Position numbers and translations under genes: made by a program | Shown: positions 34,747 to 42,608 of the stretch, in pieces | How positions within the stretch are numbered: the first letter of the stretch is position 1 | Layout: each line of letters starts with the position of its first letter | Assembly (NCBI GenBank): GCA_963617205.1 | Contig: CAVEOA010000001.1 | Span: forward strand, 124,001-188,000 | Source of the DNA: UBA11524 sp963617205 | GTDB taxonomy: Bacteria; Bacillota; Clostridia; Christensenellales; Aristaeellaceae | Length of the DNA stretch: 64,000 bases | Direction: 5' to 3' | Notes under the pieces: model-generated | What the model was told of the DNA's origin: nothing | Database searches by the model: none | Seen by the model: only the letters and a program-made list of their open reading frames with translations

Positions 34747-34981
34747 CCTGTGCAGATCATCCGGAAAACAGCCAAATAAGATGAAAGATGCTCCCAAAGT
34801 GACGATGCACTGCTTGCTTTTCACCCGCTGTTAAAGCAGGTAGGTGTCCTGCCGCCTGCATCTGCCTTCCCCTGGCGTTTTGCAACGGGGGCATGACATA
34901 GCCGAACTGTGGACTCGGACTCCATTTGTTGAAATGTGGGGAAAACCAGCGTGCTGTCAGACACCCCAGGAGCATCTCCCC
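34713..34981 (-). ncRNA. Structured RNA of about 270 nt upstream of degV, unidentified class
   Basis: On the minus strand, a consensus promoter starts transcription near 34981. A strong terminator (GGAGGCAGAGG/CCTCTGTCTCC, then TTTTTT at 34718-34713) ends it 42 bases before degV. Between them the arms AGATGCTCC and GGAGCATCT close an outer helix. Inside are a GTG/CAC and GCAC/GTGC pairing, TTTT/AAAA, CCCC/GGGTG, a CGTT-GCAA-AACG GNRA hairpin and a GCAGG/CCTGC hairpin. No protein frame fits. I found no match by eye to T-box, cobalamin, M-box, SRP, RNase P, tmRNA or 6S consensus. It could be a degV riboswitch/attenuator or a free-standing RNA. Confidence 0.6.
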
Positions 34982-34987
34982 TGCAAT

Positions 34988-35016
34988 CATTATATGCAGG
35001 TTGCACGCTCATGTCA
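34988..35016 (-). promoter_or_regulatory. Consensus promoter of the degV leader RNA
   Basis: On the minus strand, TTGACA (35016-35011) and TATAAT (34993-34988) are both perfect matches, 17 bases apart. Confidence 0.92.
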
Positions 35017-35063
35017 AGGGATTTCAGCGGTTTTTCCGAGAAAACTCCTCTGTACTGCGCCGT

Positions 35064-36098
35064 TTAGCGCTGAACGCGACCGGTGCCGGAGCCCTTCATC
35101 AGGCTCTCAACCTCTGCCGCGGACACGCGGTTGTAGTCGCCGATGATGGTGTGCTTCAGGCATGACGCAGCTACAGCAAACTCAAGCGCCGTCTTCTCGT
35201 CCGGATACGTGTTCAGACCGTAAATCAGACCGCCGCCAAAGGAGTCGCCGCCGCCGACACGATCAACAATGTCCGTGATGCTGTACTTGCGGGAAAGGAA
35301 GAAGTCCTTGCCGTTGTACAGGCAGGCAGACCACTCGTTGTGATTGGCAGACTTCGACTCACGCAGCGTGATGGCAACGCGTTTGATGTTCGGGTATGTC
35401 TTCATGGCGAGAGAAGCGATTGCCTTGTAGTTTTCAACGTTGATCTGACCTTCCTCAACGCTTCCGGCAGACTCTACGCTCAGGCACAGTGCCTTCTGGA
35501 AGTCCTCCTCATTCGCGATGACGGTGTCAACATACTTGACGAGCTCCTTCATCACCTCGTCGGCCTTCTTGCCGTACTTCCAGAGGTTCTTGCGGTAGTT
35601 CAGGTCGCAGGACACGTGGATGCCCTTTGCCTTTGCAGCCTTGACAGCTTCCAGAGACAGGTCAGCCGCACCCTGAGAGATAGCGGGTGTGATGCCGGTC
35701 AGGTGGAACCAGGTTGCACCCTCAAAGACGGAATCCCAGTCAATGTCGCCGGGCTTCGACTCTGCGATGGCGGAGCCGGCACGATCATAGATAACCTTGG
35801 ACGGACGCTGAACAGCGCCGGTTTCAAGATAGTAGATGCCCATGCGGCCATCCATGCGGACAATCTTGGACGTGTCGACACCGAAGCCGCGCAGCTCACG
35901 GATGCAGGCGTTGCCGATGTCATTCGTGGGCAGAACCGTCACGAAAGCGGTGTCCATGCCATAGTTCGCCAGAGAAACAGCCACATTGGCCTCGCCGCCG
36001 CCGAACGTTGCTTCGAGCGTGGGAGACTGGAACAGGCGCTCATACGCCGGGGACTTCAGACGAAGCATAATTTCGCCGAAGGTAATCACCTTAGCCAT
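35064..36098 (-). CDS. kdgK: 2-dehydro-3-deoxygluconokinase (PfkB family)
   Basis: Phosphorylates 2-keto-3-deoxygluconate to KDPG. The 344-residue PfkB-fold kinase has FGEIMLRL, GGGEANVAVSLANYG, SCDLNYRKNLW and the catalytic DRVGGGDSFGGGLIYGL motif, with Asp as base and GGD anion hole. Its partner is the KDPG aldolase gene 30 bases upstream, which fixes the substrate more firmly than the fold alone would. GGAGG precedes ATG 36098. Confidence 0.94.
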   Translation of the reverse strand: MAKVITFGEIMLRLKSPAYERLFQSPTLEATFGGGEANVAVSLANYGMDTAFVTVLPTNDIGNACIRELRGFGVDTSKIVRMDGRMGIYYLETGAVQRPSKVIYDRAGSAIAESKPGDIDWDSVFEGATWFHLTGITPAISQGAADLSLEAVKAAKAKGIHVSCDLNYRKNLWKYGKKADEVMKELVKYVDTVIANEEDFQKALCLSVESAGSVEEGQINVENYKAIASLAMKTYPNIKRVAITLRESKSANHNEWSACLYNGKDFFLSRKYSITDIVDRVGGGDSFGGGLIYGLNTYPDEKTALEFAVAASCLKHTIIGDYNRVSAAEVESLMKGSGTGRVQR

Positions 36099-36128
36099 TG
36101 GAAAGACCTCCTCTATATCGTCAATCAA

Positions 36129-37085
36129 TTACTTCTGGACAAGATGGAACGCGAAGCCGCCGATTTCGTTCTCGAGGTAGATGGCGGTCAGCTTGCCGTT
36201 CTTGACGACGGCGCTGTCCTCGATGAACTTGAAGCCGCGGTTCTCCAGATGCCACTTCGCGCGGGCAACATTGTTTGTGCCGATGGCGATATGACCGTTC
36301 GCGCCGCGTCCCTGCTTCTTCATGATTTCGTAGCCGGTGCCGACGAAGTTGGAGGAATTGCCTTCCTTCACCGGCCAGCCCATCAGTGAGGCAATCTGCT
36401 TGGCCGTTGCCATGGAGGATTCTGCATCCGGGCAGTTCAAACCGATGTGACGCACCTCGAAGCCAAGCATCTTATCGACGGCGGAGCGAGTCAGGTCAGT
36501 GATGCGCTGCCAATCCTTTGCGGCAACCGCATCCTTCGGAACCATCCAGGAGCCGCCGCAGCAGAGAATCTTATCAAACGCCAGATAGTCGAGCATGTTG
36601 CTTTCGTTGATGCCGCCAGTAGGCATGAACTTCACGTCGGGATAAACAGGCGCCATGGACTTAAGCAGCTTCAAACCGCCGACTGCTTCAGCCGGGAACA
36701 CCTTGACCGCCTTGAGACCGAACTGCATCGCCTGCTGAATGTCAGACGGATTGGACGTGCCGGGGCAAACCGGAATTCCCTTATCAACGCAGTACTTCAC
36801 GATATCCGGCGAAAGACCGGGAGAAACGATTGCAGCGGCGCCTGCCTTCACGGCGCGGTCAACCTGATCGATAGTCAGCACAGTACCGGCGCACAGCAGC
36901 ACGTCCGGCATGGCCTCATGAACGCGGCGGATAGACTCTTCAGCCGCAGCCGTCCGGAAGGTGATTTCGGCAACCGGCAATCCGCCGTCAGACAGTGCCT
37001 TGCACAGCGGCAGCGCATCGTCAGGATCATTGATGGCAATGACGGGCACGAGGCCGGCCAAAGACAGCTTCTCAAGAAATTCCAT
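36129..37085 (-). CDS. eda: KDPG/KHG aldolase fused to a C-terminal VOC (glyoxalase-like) domain
   Basis: The 318-residue protein splits KDPG into pyruvate and glyceraldehyde-3-phosphate. The aldolase domain (about 1-205) has the conserved Glu in VAEITFRT, CAGTVLT, SPGLSPDIV, PGTSNPSDI and the Schiff-base Lys in AVKVFPAE. Residues about 212-318 form a VOC-type domain (EVRHIGLNCPD, GANGHIAIGTN, KWHLENRGFKF, EIGGFAFHLV). The VOC part is fused in frame with no sign of a frameshift. It starts at ATG 37085 with AAAGGA upstream, and heads the eda-kdgK operon behind its own promoter and a LacI-type operator. The role of the VOC domain is unknown. Confidence 0.93.
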   Translation of the reverse strand: MEFLEKLSLAGLVPVIAINDPDDALPLCKALSDGGLPVAEITFRTAAAEESIRRVHEAMPDVLLCAGTVLTIDQVDRAVKAGAAAIVSPGLSPDIVKYCVDKGIPVCPGTSNPSDIQQAMQFGLKAVKVFPAEAVGGLKLLKSMAPVYPDVKFMPTGGINESNMLDYLAFDKILCCGGSWMVPKDAVAAKDWQRITDLTRSAVDKMLGFEVRHIGLNCPDAESSMATAKQIASLMGWPVKEGNSSNFVGTGYEIMKKQGRGANGHIAIGTNNVARAKWHLENRGFKFIEDSAVVKNGKLTAIYLENEIGGFAFHLVQK

Positions 37086-37121
37086 GAAACATCGTCCTTT
37101 CTTTTGCGGTCTCCGAGACGT

Positions 37122-37137
37122 TTGTAAGCGTTTACAA
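37122..37137. promoter_or_regulatory. LacI-family or CcpA (cre-like) operator in the eda leader
   Basis: TTGTAAGCGTTTACAA is a near-perfect palindrome centred on CG, the hallmark of LacI-family operators, and it fits the cre consensus. It lies about 65-80 bases downstream of the eda -10, where a bound repressor would block elongation. A dedicated KdgR-type LacI regulator is equally possible. Confidence 0.65.
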
Positions 37138-37202
37138 CTTTGTGCACAGAGACCGATTCGACAGTCCCTATGCAGTTGGACGCACGCGTTCGAACCACTC
37201 TC

Positions 37203-37231
37203 ATCATACAACGTTTCGCGACTTTCGTCAA
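37203..37231 (-). promoter_or_regulatory. Promoter of the eda-kdgK operon
   Basis: On the minus strand, TTGACG (37231-37226) and TATGAT (37208-37203) are separated by 17 bases. The predicted leader is about 110 bases. Confidence 0.75.
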
Positions 37232-37327
37232 GGGAAAAAACGCCGATTTGCCGTATTCTGCGGTGAAAAAATGAAAATGAGCAGCAATCGGTGAAATGTC
37301 CAATGGCAGACCACACGTTTTTCCGAC

Positions 37328-37356
37328 TTGCGGAAAGCAGGTAAACATGATATAAT
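37328..37356 (+). promoter_or_regulatory. Promoter of the zinc-ribbon/TPM/recQ operon
   Basis: TTGCGG (37328-37333) and a consensus TATAAT (37351-37356) are 17 bases apart. A TG at 37348-37349 gives an extended -10. Confidence 0.8.
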
Positions 37357-37412
37357 CAACTTACATACGCAAGAGGCGCTTTTGCGCCCATCAGGCAGAA
37401 AGTAGGTGCACG

Positions 37413-38471
37413 ATGAGTCAGGTTATGACGTTCAAATGTCCGTCTTGCGGCGGCTATCTCGTGTTTGAGCCGGGAAAGCAGAAGTTTCAATGCCCTTATT
37501 GCGGCGGTGAATATGATGAAGGAGAACTGAAGGAGCAGTCACACCAGCGCAAGCAGACAGCAGAAAAGGCTCGGCAGACAGAAAAGTCCGCATCTGCCGG
37601 CATGCGTTCTTATCACTGCAGCATGTGCGGCGCGGAGATTGTAACCGATGCGACAACTGCCGCAACGCGCTGCTATTATTGCCACTCCCCTGTTGTCCTG
37701 AATGACCGTTTATCAGATGAGTTTAGTCCGGACGGCGTAATTCCTTTCAAGCTGGATAAAAAAACGGCAGAAGCACAGTTCAAGGCGTTCATCAAGAAGA
37801 AAAGGTTCGTGAAAAGGGATTTCTTCTCGCAAGCGCAGATGGAGGATTTTTCCGGCGTTTACTATCCGTACTGGTCGTGCGACGTCGCCGGCGAGGGTTC
37901 ATTTGACGGCGAAGGGACAAAGGTGTCCGTCACGAATACGCCGCGGGAAACCGTCACGGTCACGCGCTATTTTTCCGTTCACCGCGAAGGTCGTCTGTCA
38001 TTCAGGCAAATGATCCGAAAGGCACTGAACAAGGCGGACAGACAGCTTTCCGACGGCATTCATCCCTATGTCTTTGAGGACGTCAAGCCGTATGAAGCAG
38101 GCTACTTGAGCGGCTTCCTTGCTGAAAAGCGCGATGTACCGCGTGAGGATGCTGAAAGCTCTCTCGTGCAGGAGGCAAATTCCTATGCCGAGCGCATGTT
38201 TACCAGCGTTGACAATAACTTTAACACGCTGCACGGTCACGCATCCTTCACACCTGATCAGGTGAAAATGAAGTATCTGCTGCTGCCGGCGTGGGTGTTG
38301 ACTTACAAGCATCATGCGGATGGCGAGACATATTACTACATGATGAACGGCCAGACAGGGCGCGTCTGCGGCAAGCTTCCGCTCAACAAGGTCAAGCTCA
38401 CGATTGTTGGCGCGCTGCTCGGTATCGCCGTGTTTGCCTTGCTGTGCCTTGGAGGTGCCTACCTATGGTAA
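37413..38471 (+). CDS. Zinc-ribbon membrane protein, function unknown
   Basis: The 352-residue protein has two N-terminal zinc ribbons, FKCPSCGGYLVFEPG...FQCPYCGG (about 8-35) and YHCSMCGAEIV...TRCYYCHS (about 68-92). A beta-rich cytoplasmic region follows (about 105-325; GVIPFKLDKKTAEAQFKAF, YYPYWSCDV). A single C-terminal helix (about 330-350) runs into the last residues. Such proteins are often misnamed helicase or TFIIB-like because of the ribbons. It overlaps the TPM-domain gene by 7 bases, a pairing that suggests a shared envelope function. Confidence 0.8.
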   Translation: MSQVMTFKCPSCGGYLVFEPGKQKFQCPYCGGEYDEGELKEQSHQRKQTAEKARQTEKSASAGMRSYHCSMCGAEIVTDATTAATRCYYCHSPVVLNDRLSDEFSPDGVIPFKLDKKTAEAQFKAFIKKKRFVKRDFFSQAQMEDFSGVYYPYWSCDVAGEGSFDGEGTKVSVTNTPRETVTVTRYFSVHREGRLSFRQMIRKALNKADRQLSDGIHPYVFEDVKPYEAGYLSGFLAEKRDVPREDAESSLVQEANSYAERMFTSVDNNFNTLHGHASFTPDQVKMKYLLLPAWVLTYKHHADGETYYYMMNGQTGRVCGKLPLNKVKLTIVGALLGIAVFALLCLGGAYLW

Positions 38472-39298
38472 AGAAGCTGTCTGTACTCTTCCTGATGCTG
38501 GTGCTGTCCTTTTCCTTTGCAGCGGCTGACGCACAGGTCGTGGATAATGCGAATCTGTTCACGGAGATCGAAATCAGCCAGATTACTGACATCTGCGACC
38601 GGATTGAGCAGACGTATCAGGTGGACATGTTCGTCCTGACAAGCAACGATGTTCCTGATGGACAAACACGATCGTATGCCGATGATTACTATGATGAGCA
38701 CGGTCTCGGCATCGGCGATGACAACGCTGGCATGTTGTACCTGATGGATATGAACAACCGCGAGTGCTACATCAGTACCTGCGGCGTGATGATCGATTAC
38801 ATCACGGATGACCGTGAGGATGGAATCTTTGAGGCAGGCTGGGATGAAATGGTGAGCGGTCAGTACGGTCGCTCCGTGATTCTCTCTCTCCAGCAGACAG
38901 AAAGGTATCTGTCGCAGGGGCGTGAAAGAGGTCAGTTCCGCTATGATGAAGAAACCGGCGCACGTTACACTACGCTGTATAATCCGCTGACCAGCATGGA
39001 AATGATCATCGCTGCAGCCGCAGGGCTGATTGTGATGATCGTGTTCATCACGTCTATCAGCCGCGCTTATAACCTGAAGAACAGCACGTACTCCTATGAT
39101 CTGAACGATCTGTCCGGCATTACGCTGAGCCAGAATGACGTTCGTTTCCTGCGCGAGCATGTCACCCGTGTCAAGCGTCCTGATCCGCATGACCGTCCCG
39201 GCGGCGGTCCGTCACACGGTGGTCCGTCACACGGAGGTAGCGGTACACATCGTTCGTCCGGCGGTCAGACGCACGGCGGCGGAGGACGCAGATTCTGA
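38465..39298 (+). CDS. TPM-domain membrane protein with His/Gly-rich tail
   Basis: The 277-residue protein has a signal peptide (MVKKLSVLFLMLVLSFSF) and an extracytoplasmic TPM domain (about 25-150; VVDNANLFTEIEISQI, VDMFVLTSND, YADDYYDEHGLGIG, GMLYLMDMNNRECYI). One transmembrane helix lies at about 180-200, followed by a short cytoplasmic region ending in repeats of GGPSHGG and THGGGG. TPM domains have been tied to phosphatase activity and to photosystem repair in plants; the bacterial role is unclear. GGAGG precedes ATG 38465. Confidence 0.85.
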   Translation: MVKKLSVLFLMLVLSFSFAAADAQVVDNANLFTEIEISQITDICDRIEQTYQVDMFVLTSNDVPDGQTRSYADDYYDEHGLGIGDDNAGMLYLMDMNNRECYISTCGVMIDYITDDREDGIFEAGWDEMVSGQYGRSVILSLQQTERYLSQGRERGQFRYDEETGARYTTLYNPLTSMEMIIAAAAGLIVMIVFITSISRAYNLKNSTYSYDLNDLSGITLSQNDVRFLREHVTRVKRPDPHDRPGGGPSHGGPSHGGSGTHRSSGGQTHGGGGRRF

Positions 39299-40755
39299 TG
39301 CGGCTCAAAAGAAAACACGCATGCACGGCTGTACTTCGCGACACGTTCGGTGTCAGCAGCTTTCGTCCGGGACAGGAGCAGGCGGCTGATGTGCTCCTTG
39401 ACCATCGGGATTTGCTCTGCATCCTGCCGACCGGCGCGGGCAAGAGCCTTTGCTGGCAGCTTCCTGCGGTGATGCTTGGCGGACTGACAGTCGTCATCTC
39501 TCCGCTAATTGTCCTGATGCACGATCAGGTGCGTCATCTCGAGAGGAAGGGCATTCCGTGCGTTCAGCTCGATAGCCTGATGACTCCAGAGGAACGCGCA
39601 GCGGGCATTCAGCGCCTTTCCAGCGGCAAGGCCGGGATTCTGTTCATTGCACCCGAACGGCTCGACAATGCCGCTTTTCTTCGCCTGTGCGAAAAACGTC
39701 AGCCATCGCTTGTGGTGGTCGATGAGGCGCACTGCGTCATTCAGTGGGGCGATTCGTTCCGTCCTGCCTATCAAAAAATCGGCACATTCATCGAACAACT
39801 GCCGAAACGTCCGGCTGTCTGCGCAATGACGGCAACGGCTGACCGATCGCTGCAGAAAAAGATCATTTCCTCTCTTGGTCTGCGCCGACCGAAGCATGTG
39901 ATTATGCCGGTTGAGCGCAAGAATCTGCATTATCATGTCATCCCGACAATTCAGACGAACGATGCGATTCAGTCCTCCCTGCGACGCATGCAGGGCAAGG
40001 CAGTTATTTTTTGCCGTCGCCGCGTGCGGACAGAGGAACTGTCAACGCTGCTGAACGACAGCGGCATTTCTGCGGCACCGTATCATGCAGGGCTTGAGCG
40101 AACTGTGCGCAGTCAGGTGCTGAACGATTTTCTGTCTGGGAAAATCCGTGTTGTCACGGCGACATCGGCATTCGGCATGGGTGTTGACGTGCCTGATATC
40201 CGCCTGATTATCCACGATCATTTGCCGGATAACATGATTGACTACGTTCAGCAGTCCGGTCGCGCAGGTCGCGATGGGCAGGATGCCGACTGTATTCTGC
40301 TGTTTCCAGCGATGGATTTATTGCGGTTTAACACAAGGTGCCGCCGGATTCATACGCAAAATAAGAGCAATCGTTTCAGAGCATACTGGATGATTCGTCA
40401 GGAATGGCTGCCATTTCGCCGGGTGCTTCAGTGGTGTCTGACGGAAAAATGTCTGTCGCAGGGAATATCTTCCTTTTTCGCACAGCGGAGCGCACCGTGC
40501 GGACATTGCTCTGCGTGCCTGAAAAAGCATGTCTGGCGAGAAGTCCCCAATATTCCGCGGATGACGTCCGAAGCGCTGTACATGTGGATTTTGCAGCTGC
40601 ATCGAGATGAACTAACGCTGTCTTTTCCGCAGGCGGCACAGGCGACGGATGCGCAGCTCTTCAAAATTGCGAATACAGAAAAACTGTCGGACGACCTCCC
40701 TTTTCGGAATACATATCTCCCCTATTTGCGCCTTTTCCGCTATCATGTCAAATGA
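39298..40755 (+). CDS. recQ: RecQ-family ATP-dependent DNA helicase, short form
   Basis: The 485-residue 3'-5' helicase has motif 0/I FRPGQEQAA and LPTGAGKSLCWQLP, motif II VVDEAHCVIQWG, motif III MTATAD, and C-terminal helicase motifs VIFCRRR, TSAFGMGVD and QSGRAGRDGQ. A Cys-rich segment (CLTEKC, CGHCSAC) is a zinc-binding domain. It lacks a clear winged helix and HRDC domain, and is 100 or more residues shorter than E. coli RecQ. Its ATG overlaps the TPM stop (TGATG). Co-transcription with two envelope genes is odd and may simply reflect operon packing. Confidence 0.92.
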   Translation: MRLKRKHACTAVLRDTFGVSSFRPGQEQAADVLLDHRDLLCILPTGAGKSLCWQLPAVMLGGLTVVISPLIVLMHDQVRHLERKGIPCVQLDSLMTPEERAAGIQRLSSGKAGILFIAPERLDNAAFLRLCEKRQPSLVVVDEAHCVIQWGDSFRPAYQKIGTFIEQLPKRPAVCAMTATADRSLQKKIISSLGLRRPKHVIMPVERKNLHYHVIPTIQTNDAIQSSLRRMQGKAVIFCRRRVRTEELSTLLNDSGISAAPYHAGLERTVRSQVLNDFLSGKIRVVTATSAFGMGVDVPDIRLIIHDHLPDNMIDYVQQSGRAGRDGQDADCILLFPAMDLLRFNTRCRRIHTQNKSNRFRAYWMIRQEWLPFRRVLQWCLTEKCLSQGISSFFAQRSAPCGHCSACLKKHVWREVPNIPRMTSEALYMWILQLHRDELTLSFPQAAQATDAQLFKIANTEKLSDDLPFRNTYLPYLRLFRYHVK

Positions 40756-40759
40756 AAAC

Positions 40760-40791
40760 AGCCGGAGCAGCTAAAAAACTGCTCCGGCTTT
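40760..40791. terminator. Terminator between recQ and the ATP synthase operon
   Basis: AGCCGGAGCAG (40760-40770) pairs perfectly with CTGCTCCGGCT (40779-40789). It lies between two convergent genes and probably works for both. Confidence 0.85.
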
Positions 40792-40794
40792 GCG

Positions 40795-41211
40795 TTAGTC
40801 CAGATTCTCAGAATGATGCTTGACCTTCAAGCGATTCAGGGCTCTTGCAAGCGCTGCCTGCGTTTCCATGTATTCGCGCCGGCTCATCTTCTGGAGCATA
40901 GCCTCGCGCGCCGCATCCGCCTTTTCCTGTGTGCGGATTTTGTCGATGTCCTCCGGTTTTTCTGCCGTTTCGACAAGGACGAGTACATGGTTGTTCTCGA
41001 TTTTCACCAGCCCGTAGGATACGGCGGCAAGCCGCGCTTTCTCGCCCGGAATGGTGTAACTGAGCTCGCCGGGGCTGATGGCTGCAATCATATTGCTGTG
41101 ATGCGCCAGCACGCCCAGCTTGCCATCCGGCGTCGGAACGATCAGCGATTCGCATTCGCCCTCGTAAAACGCCGCAGATGCAGACAGGATGTTCAGCTGA
41201 AAGGTGCTCAT
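40795..41211 (-). CDS. atpC: ATP synthase F1 epsilon subunit
   Basis: The 138-residue protein forms part of the central stalk and can inhibit ATP hydrolysis. The N-terminal beta-sandwich (about 1-85; FYEGECESLIVPTPDGKLGVLAHHSNMIAAI) and C-terminal helices (about 90-138; KADAAREAML, AALARALNRLKV) are both present. It is the last gene of the operon; its start overlaps the atpD stop by 4 bases. Confidence 0.95.
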   Translation of the reverse strand: MSTFQLNILSASAAFYEGECESLIVPTPDGKLGVLAHHSNMIAAISPGELSYTIPGEKARLAAVSYGLVKIENNHVLVLVETAEKPEDIDKIRTQEKADAAREAMLQKMSRREYMETQAALARALNRLKVKHHSENLD

Positions 41212-42608
41212 ACGCCTTGCTCCTTCGCGGCCTTTTCCTTCACGTCCTCAATCGTGCCGACGTTGAAGAAGGCAGATTCGGGATACTGATCCATTTCGCC
41301 GGACAGGATGGCTTTGAAGCTGCGAATGGTATCCTTCAGCGGCACATACACGCCCTTGATGCCCGTGAACTTTTCTGCCACATGGAACGGCTGCGAGAGG
41401 AAACGCTGCACCTTACGTGCACGGGATACTGTCAGACGATCCTCCTCGCTGAGTTCCTCGATGCCGAGGATGGCGATGATGTCCTGCAGGTCGGCGTACT
41501 TCTGCAGAATCTCCTGCACGCCGCGCGCTGTTTCGTAGTGCTCCTGACCGACGATGTCCGCTTCCAGAATGCGCGAGGTGGATGCCAGAGGATCAACAGC
41601 CGGATAAATACCCTGCTCGGAGATTTTGCGGCTGAGCACCGTTGTTGCATCCAGATGCGTGAATGTCTGCGCAGGCGCCGGGTCAGTCAGGTCATCAGCA
41701 GGAACATAAACGGCCTGAACCGATGTGACGGAGCCCTGACGGGTGGAGGTGATGCGCTCCTGCAGCTGACCCATTTCCGAAGCCAGCGTCGGCTGATAGC
41801 CAACGGCGGAAGGCATACGACCGAGCAGCGTCGAAACCTCAGAGCCTGCCTGAACAAAACGGAAGATGTTGTCGATGAACAGCAGAACGTCCTTATGCTC
41901 GACATCGCGGAAGTATTCCGACATGGTCAGACCGGACAGTGCAACACGCATACGCACGCCGGGCGCTTCGTTCATCTGCCCGAACACGAGCGCCGTCTTG
42001 GAGATGACGCCGCTTTCAAGCATTTCCATCCAAAGGTCATTGCCCTCACGGCTGCGTTCGCCCACGCCGGTGAAGATGGAGTATCCGCCATGCTCGGAAG
42101 CAACGTTGCGGATCAGCTCCTGAATCAGCACCGTTTTGCCGACGCCTGCGCCGCCGAACAGACCGATTTTGCCGCCTTTCGCGTATGGTTCGAGCAAGTC
42201 AATGACCTTGATGCCGGTTTCCAGGATGCTGACAACAGGGCTCTGGTCGGCAAAGGAAGGCGCCTGACGGTGGATGCACCAGCGCTCTGCGTCATCCGCG
42301 ATGGGCTTACCGCCATCGATGGGATCGCCAAGAACGTTGAACATGCGCCCAAGCGTCACGTCACCGACTGGCACGCTGATGCCACGACCAGTGTTTTCCA
42401 CGGTCATGCCGCGTGCAAGACCTTCGCTCGGTGCAAGCATGATGCAGCGGACCGTCTTCGTGTCGATGTGCTGTGCCACTTCCATGGTACGGACTTCTTC
42501 ATTTACCTGCACACGCAGGGCATCGCGAATCTTCGGAAGCTGTCCCTCCTGAAATTCGCAGTCAATAACAGGACCGGATACCTGCACGATTTTTCCAGTA
42601 TTCAGCAT
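41208..42608 (-). CDS. atpD: ATP synthase F1 beta subunit
   Basis: Catalytic subunit of F1 (466 residues). Walker A is GGAGVGKT; GVGERSREGNDLW holds the catalytic Glu; LLFIDNIFRF is Walker B; the C-terminal lever is IEELSEED (the DELSEED loop). Length and motifs are ordinary, so the enzyme should be catalytically competent. It overlaps both atpG (7 bases) and atpC (4 bases). Confidence 0.98.
   Translation of the reverse strand: MLNTGKIVQVSGPVIDCEFQEGQLPKIRDALRVQVNEEVRTMEVAQHIDTKTVRCIMLAPSEGLARGMTVENTGRGISVPVGDVTLGRMFNVLGDPIDGGKPIADDAERWCIHRQAPSFADQSPVVSILETGIKVIDLLEPYAKGGKIGLFGGAGVGKTVLIQELIRNVASEHGGYSIFTGVGERSREGNDLWMEMLESGVISKTALVFGQMNEAPGVRMRVALSGLTMSEYFRDVEHKDVLLFIDNIFRFVQAGSEVSTLLGRMPSAVGYQPTLASEMGQLQERITSTRQGSVTSVQAVYVPADDLTDPAPAQTFTHLDATTVLSRKISEQGIYPAVDPLASTSRILEADIVGQEHYETARGVQEILQKYADLQDIIAILGIEELSEEDRLTVSRARKVQRFLSQPFHVAEKFTGIKGVYVPLKDTIRSFKAILSGEMDQYPESAFFNVGTIEDVKEKAAKEQGV

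Larger units (their letters stand above)
37086..37412. other. Divergent intergenic region between eda and the zinc-ribbon gene
   Basis: These 327 bases hold the eda promoter, the 37122-37137 palindromic operator in the eda leader, and the promoter of the plus-strand zinc-ribbon gene. I see no further gene. About 95 bases (37232-37327) have no assigned role. Confidence 0.7.

Noticed and set aside
34713..34981. SRP RNA, 6S RNA, RNase P RNA, tmRNA, T-box or cobalamin riboswitch for the degV leader
   Set aside because: None of the expected conserved motifs (for example the SRP GGAAG-type helix 8 loop, T-box GGTGG, or tmRNA tag frame) was found by eye; class left open.
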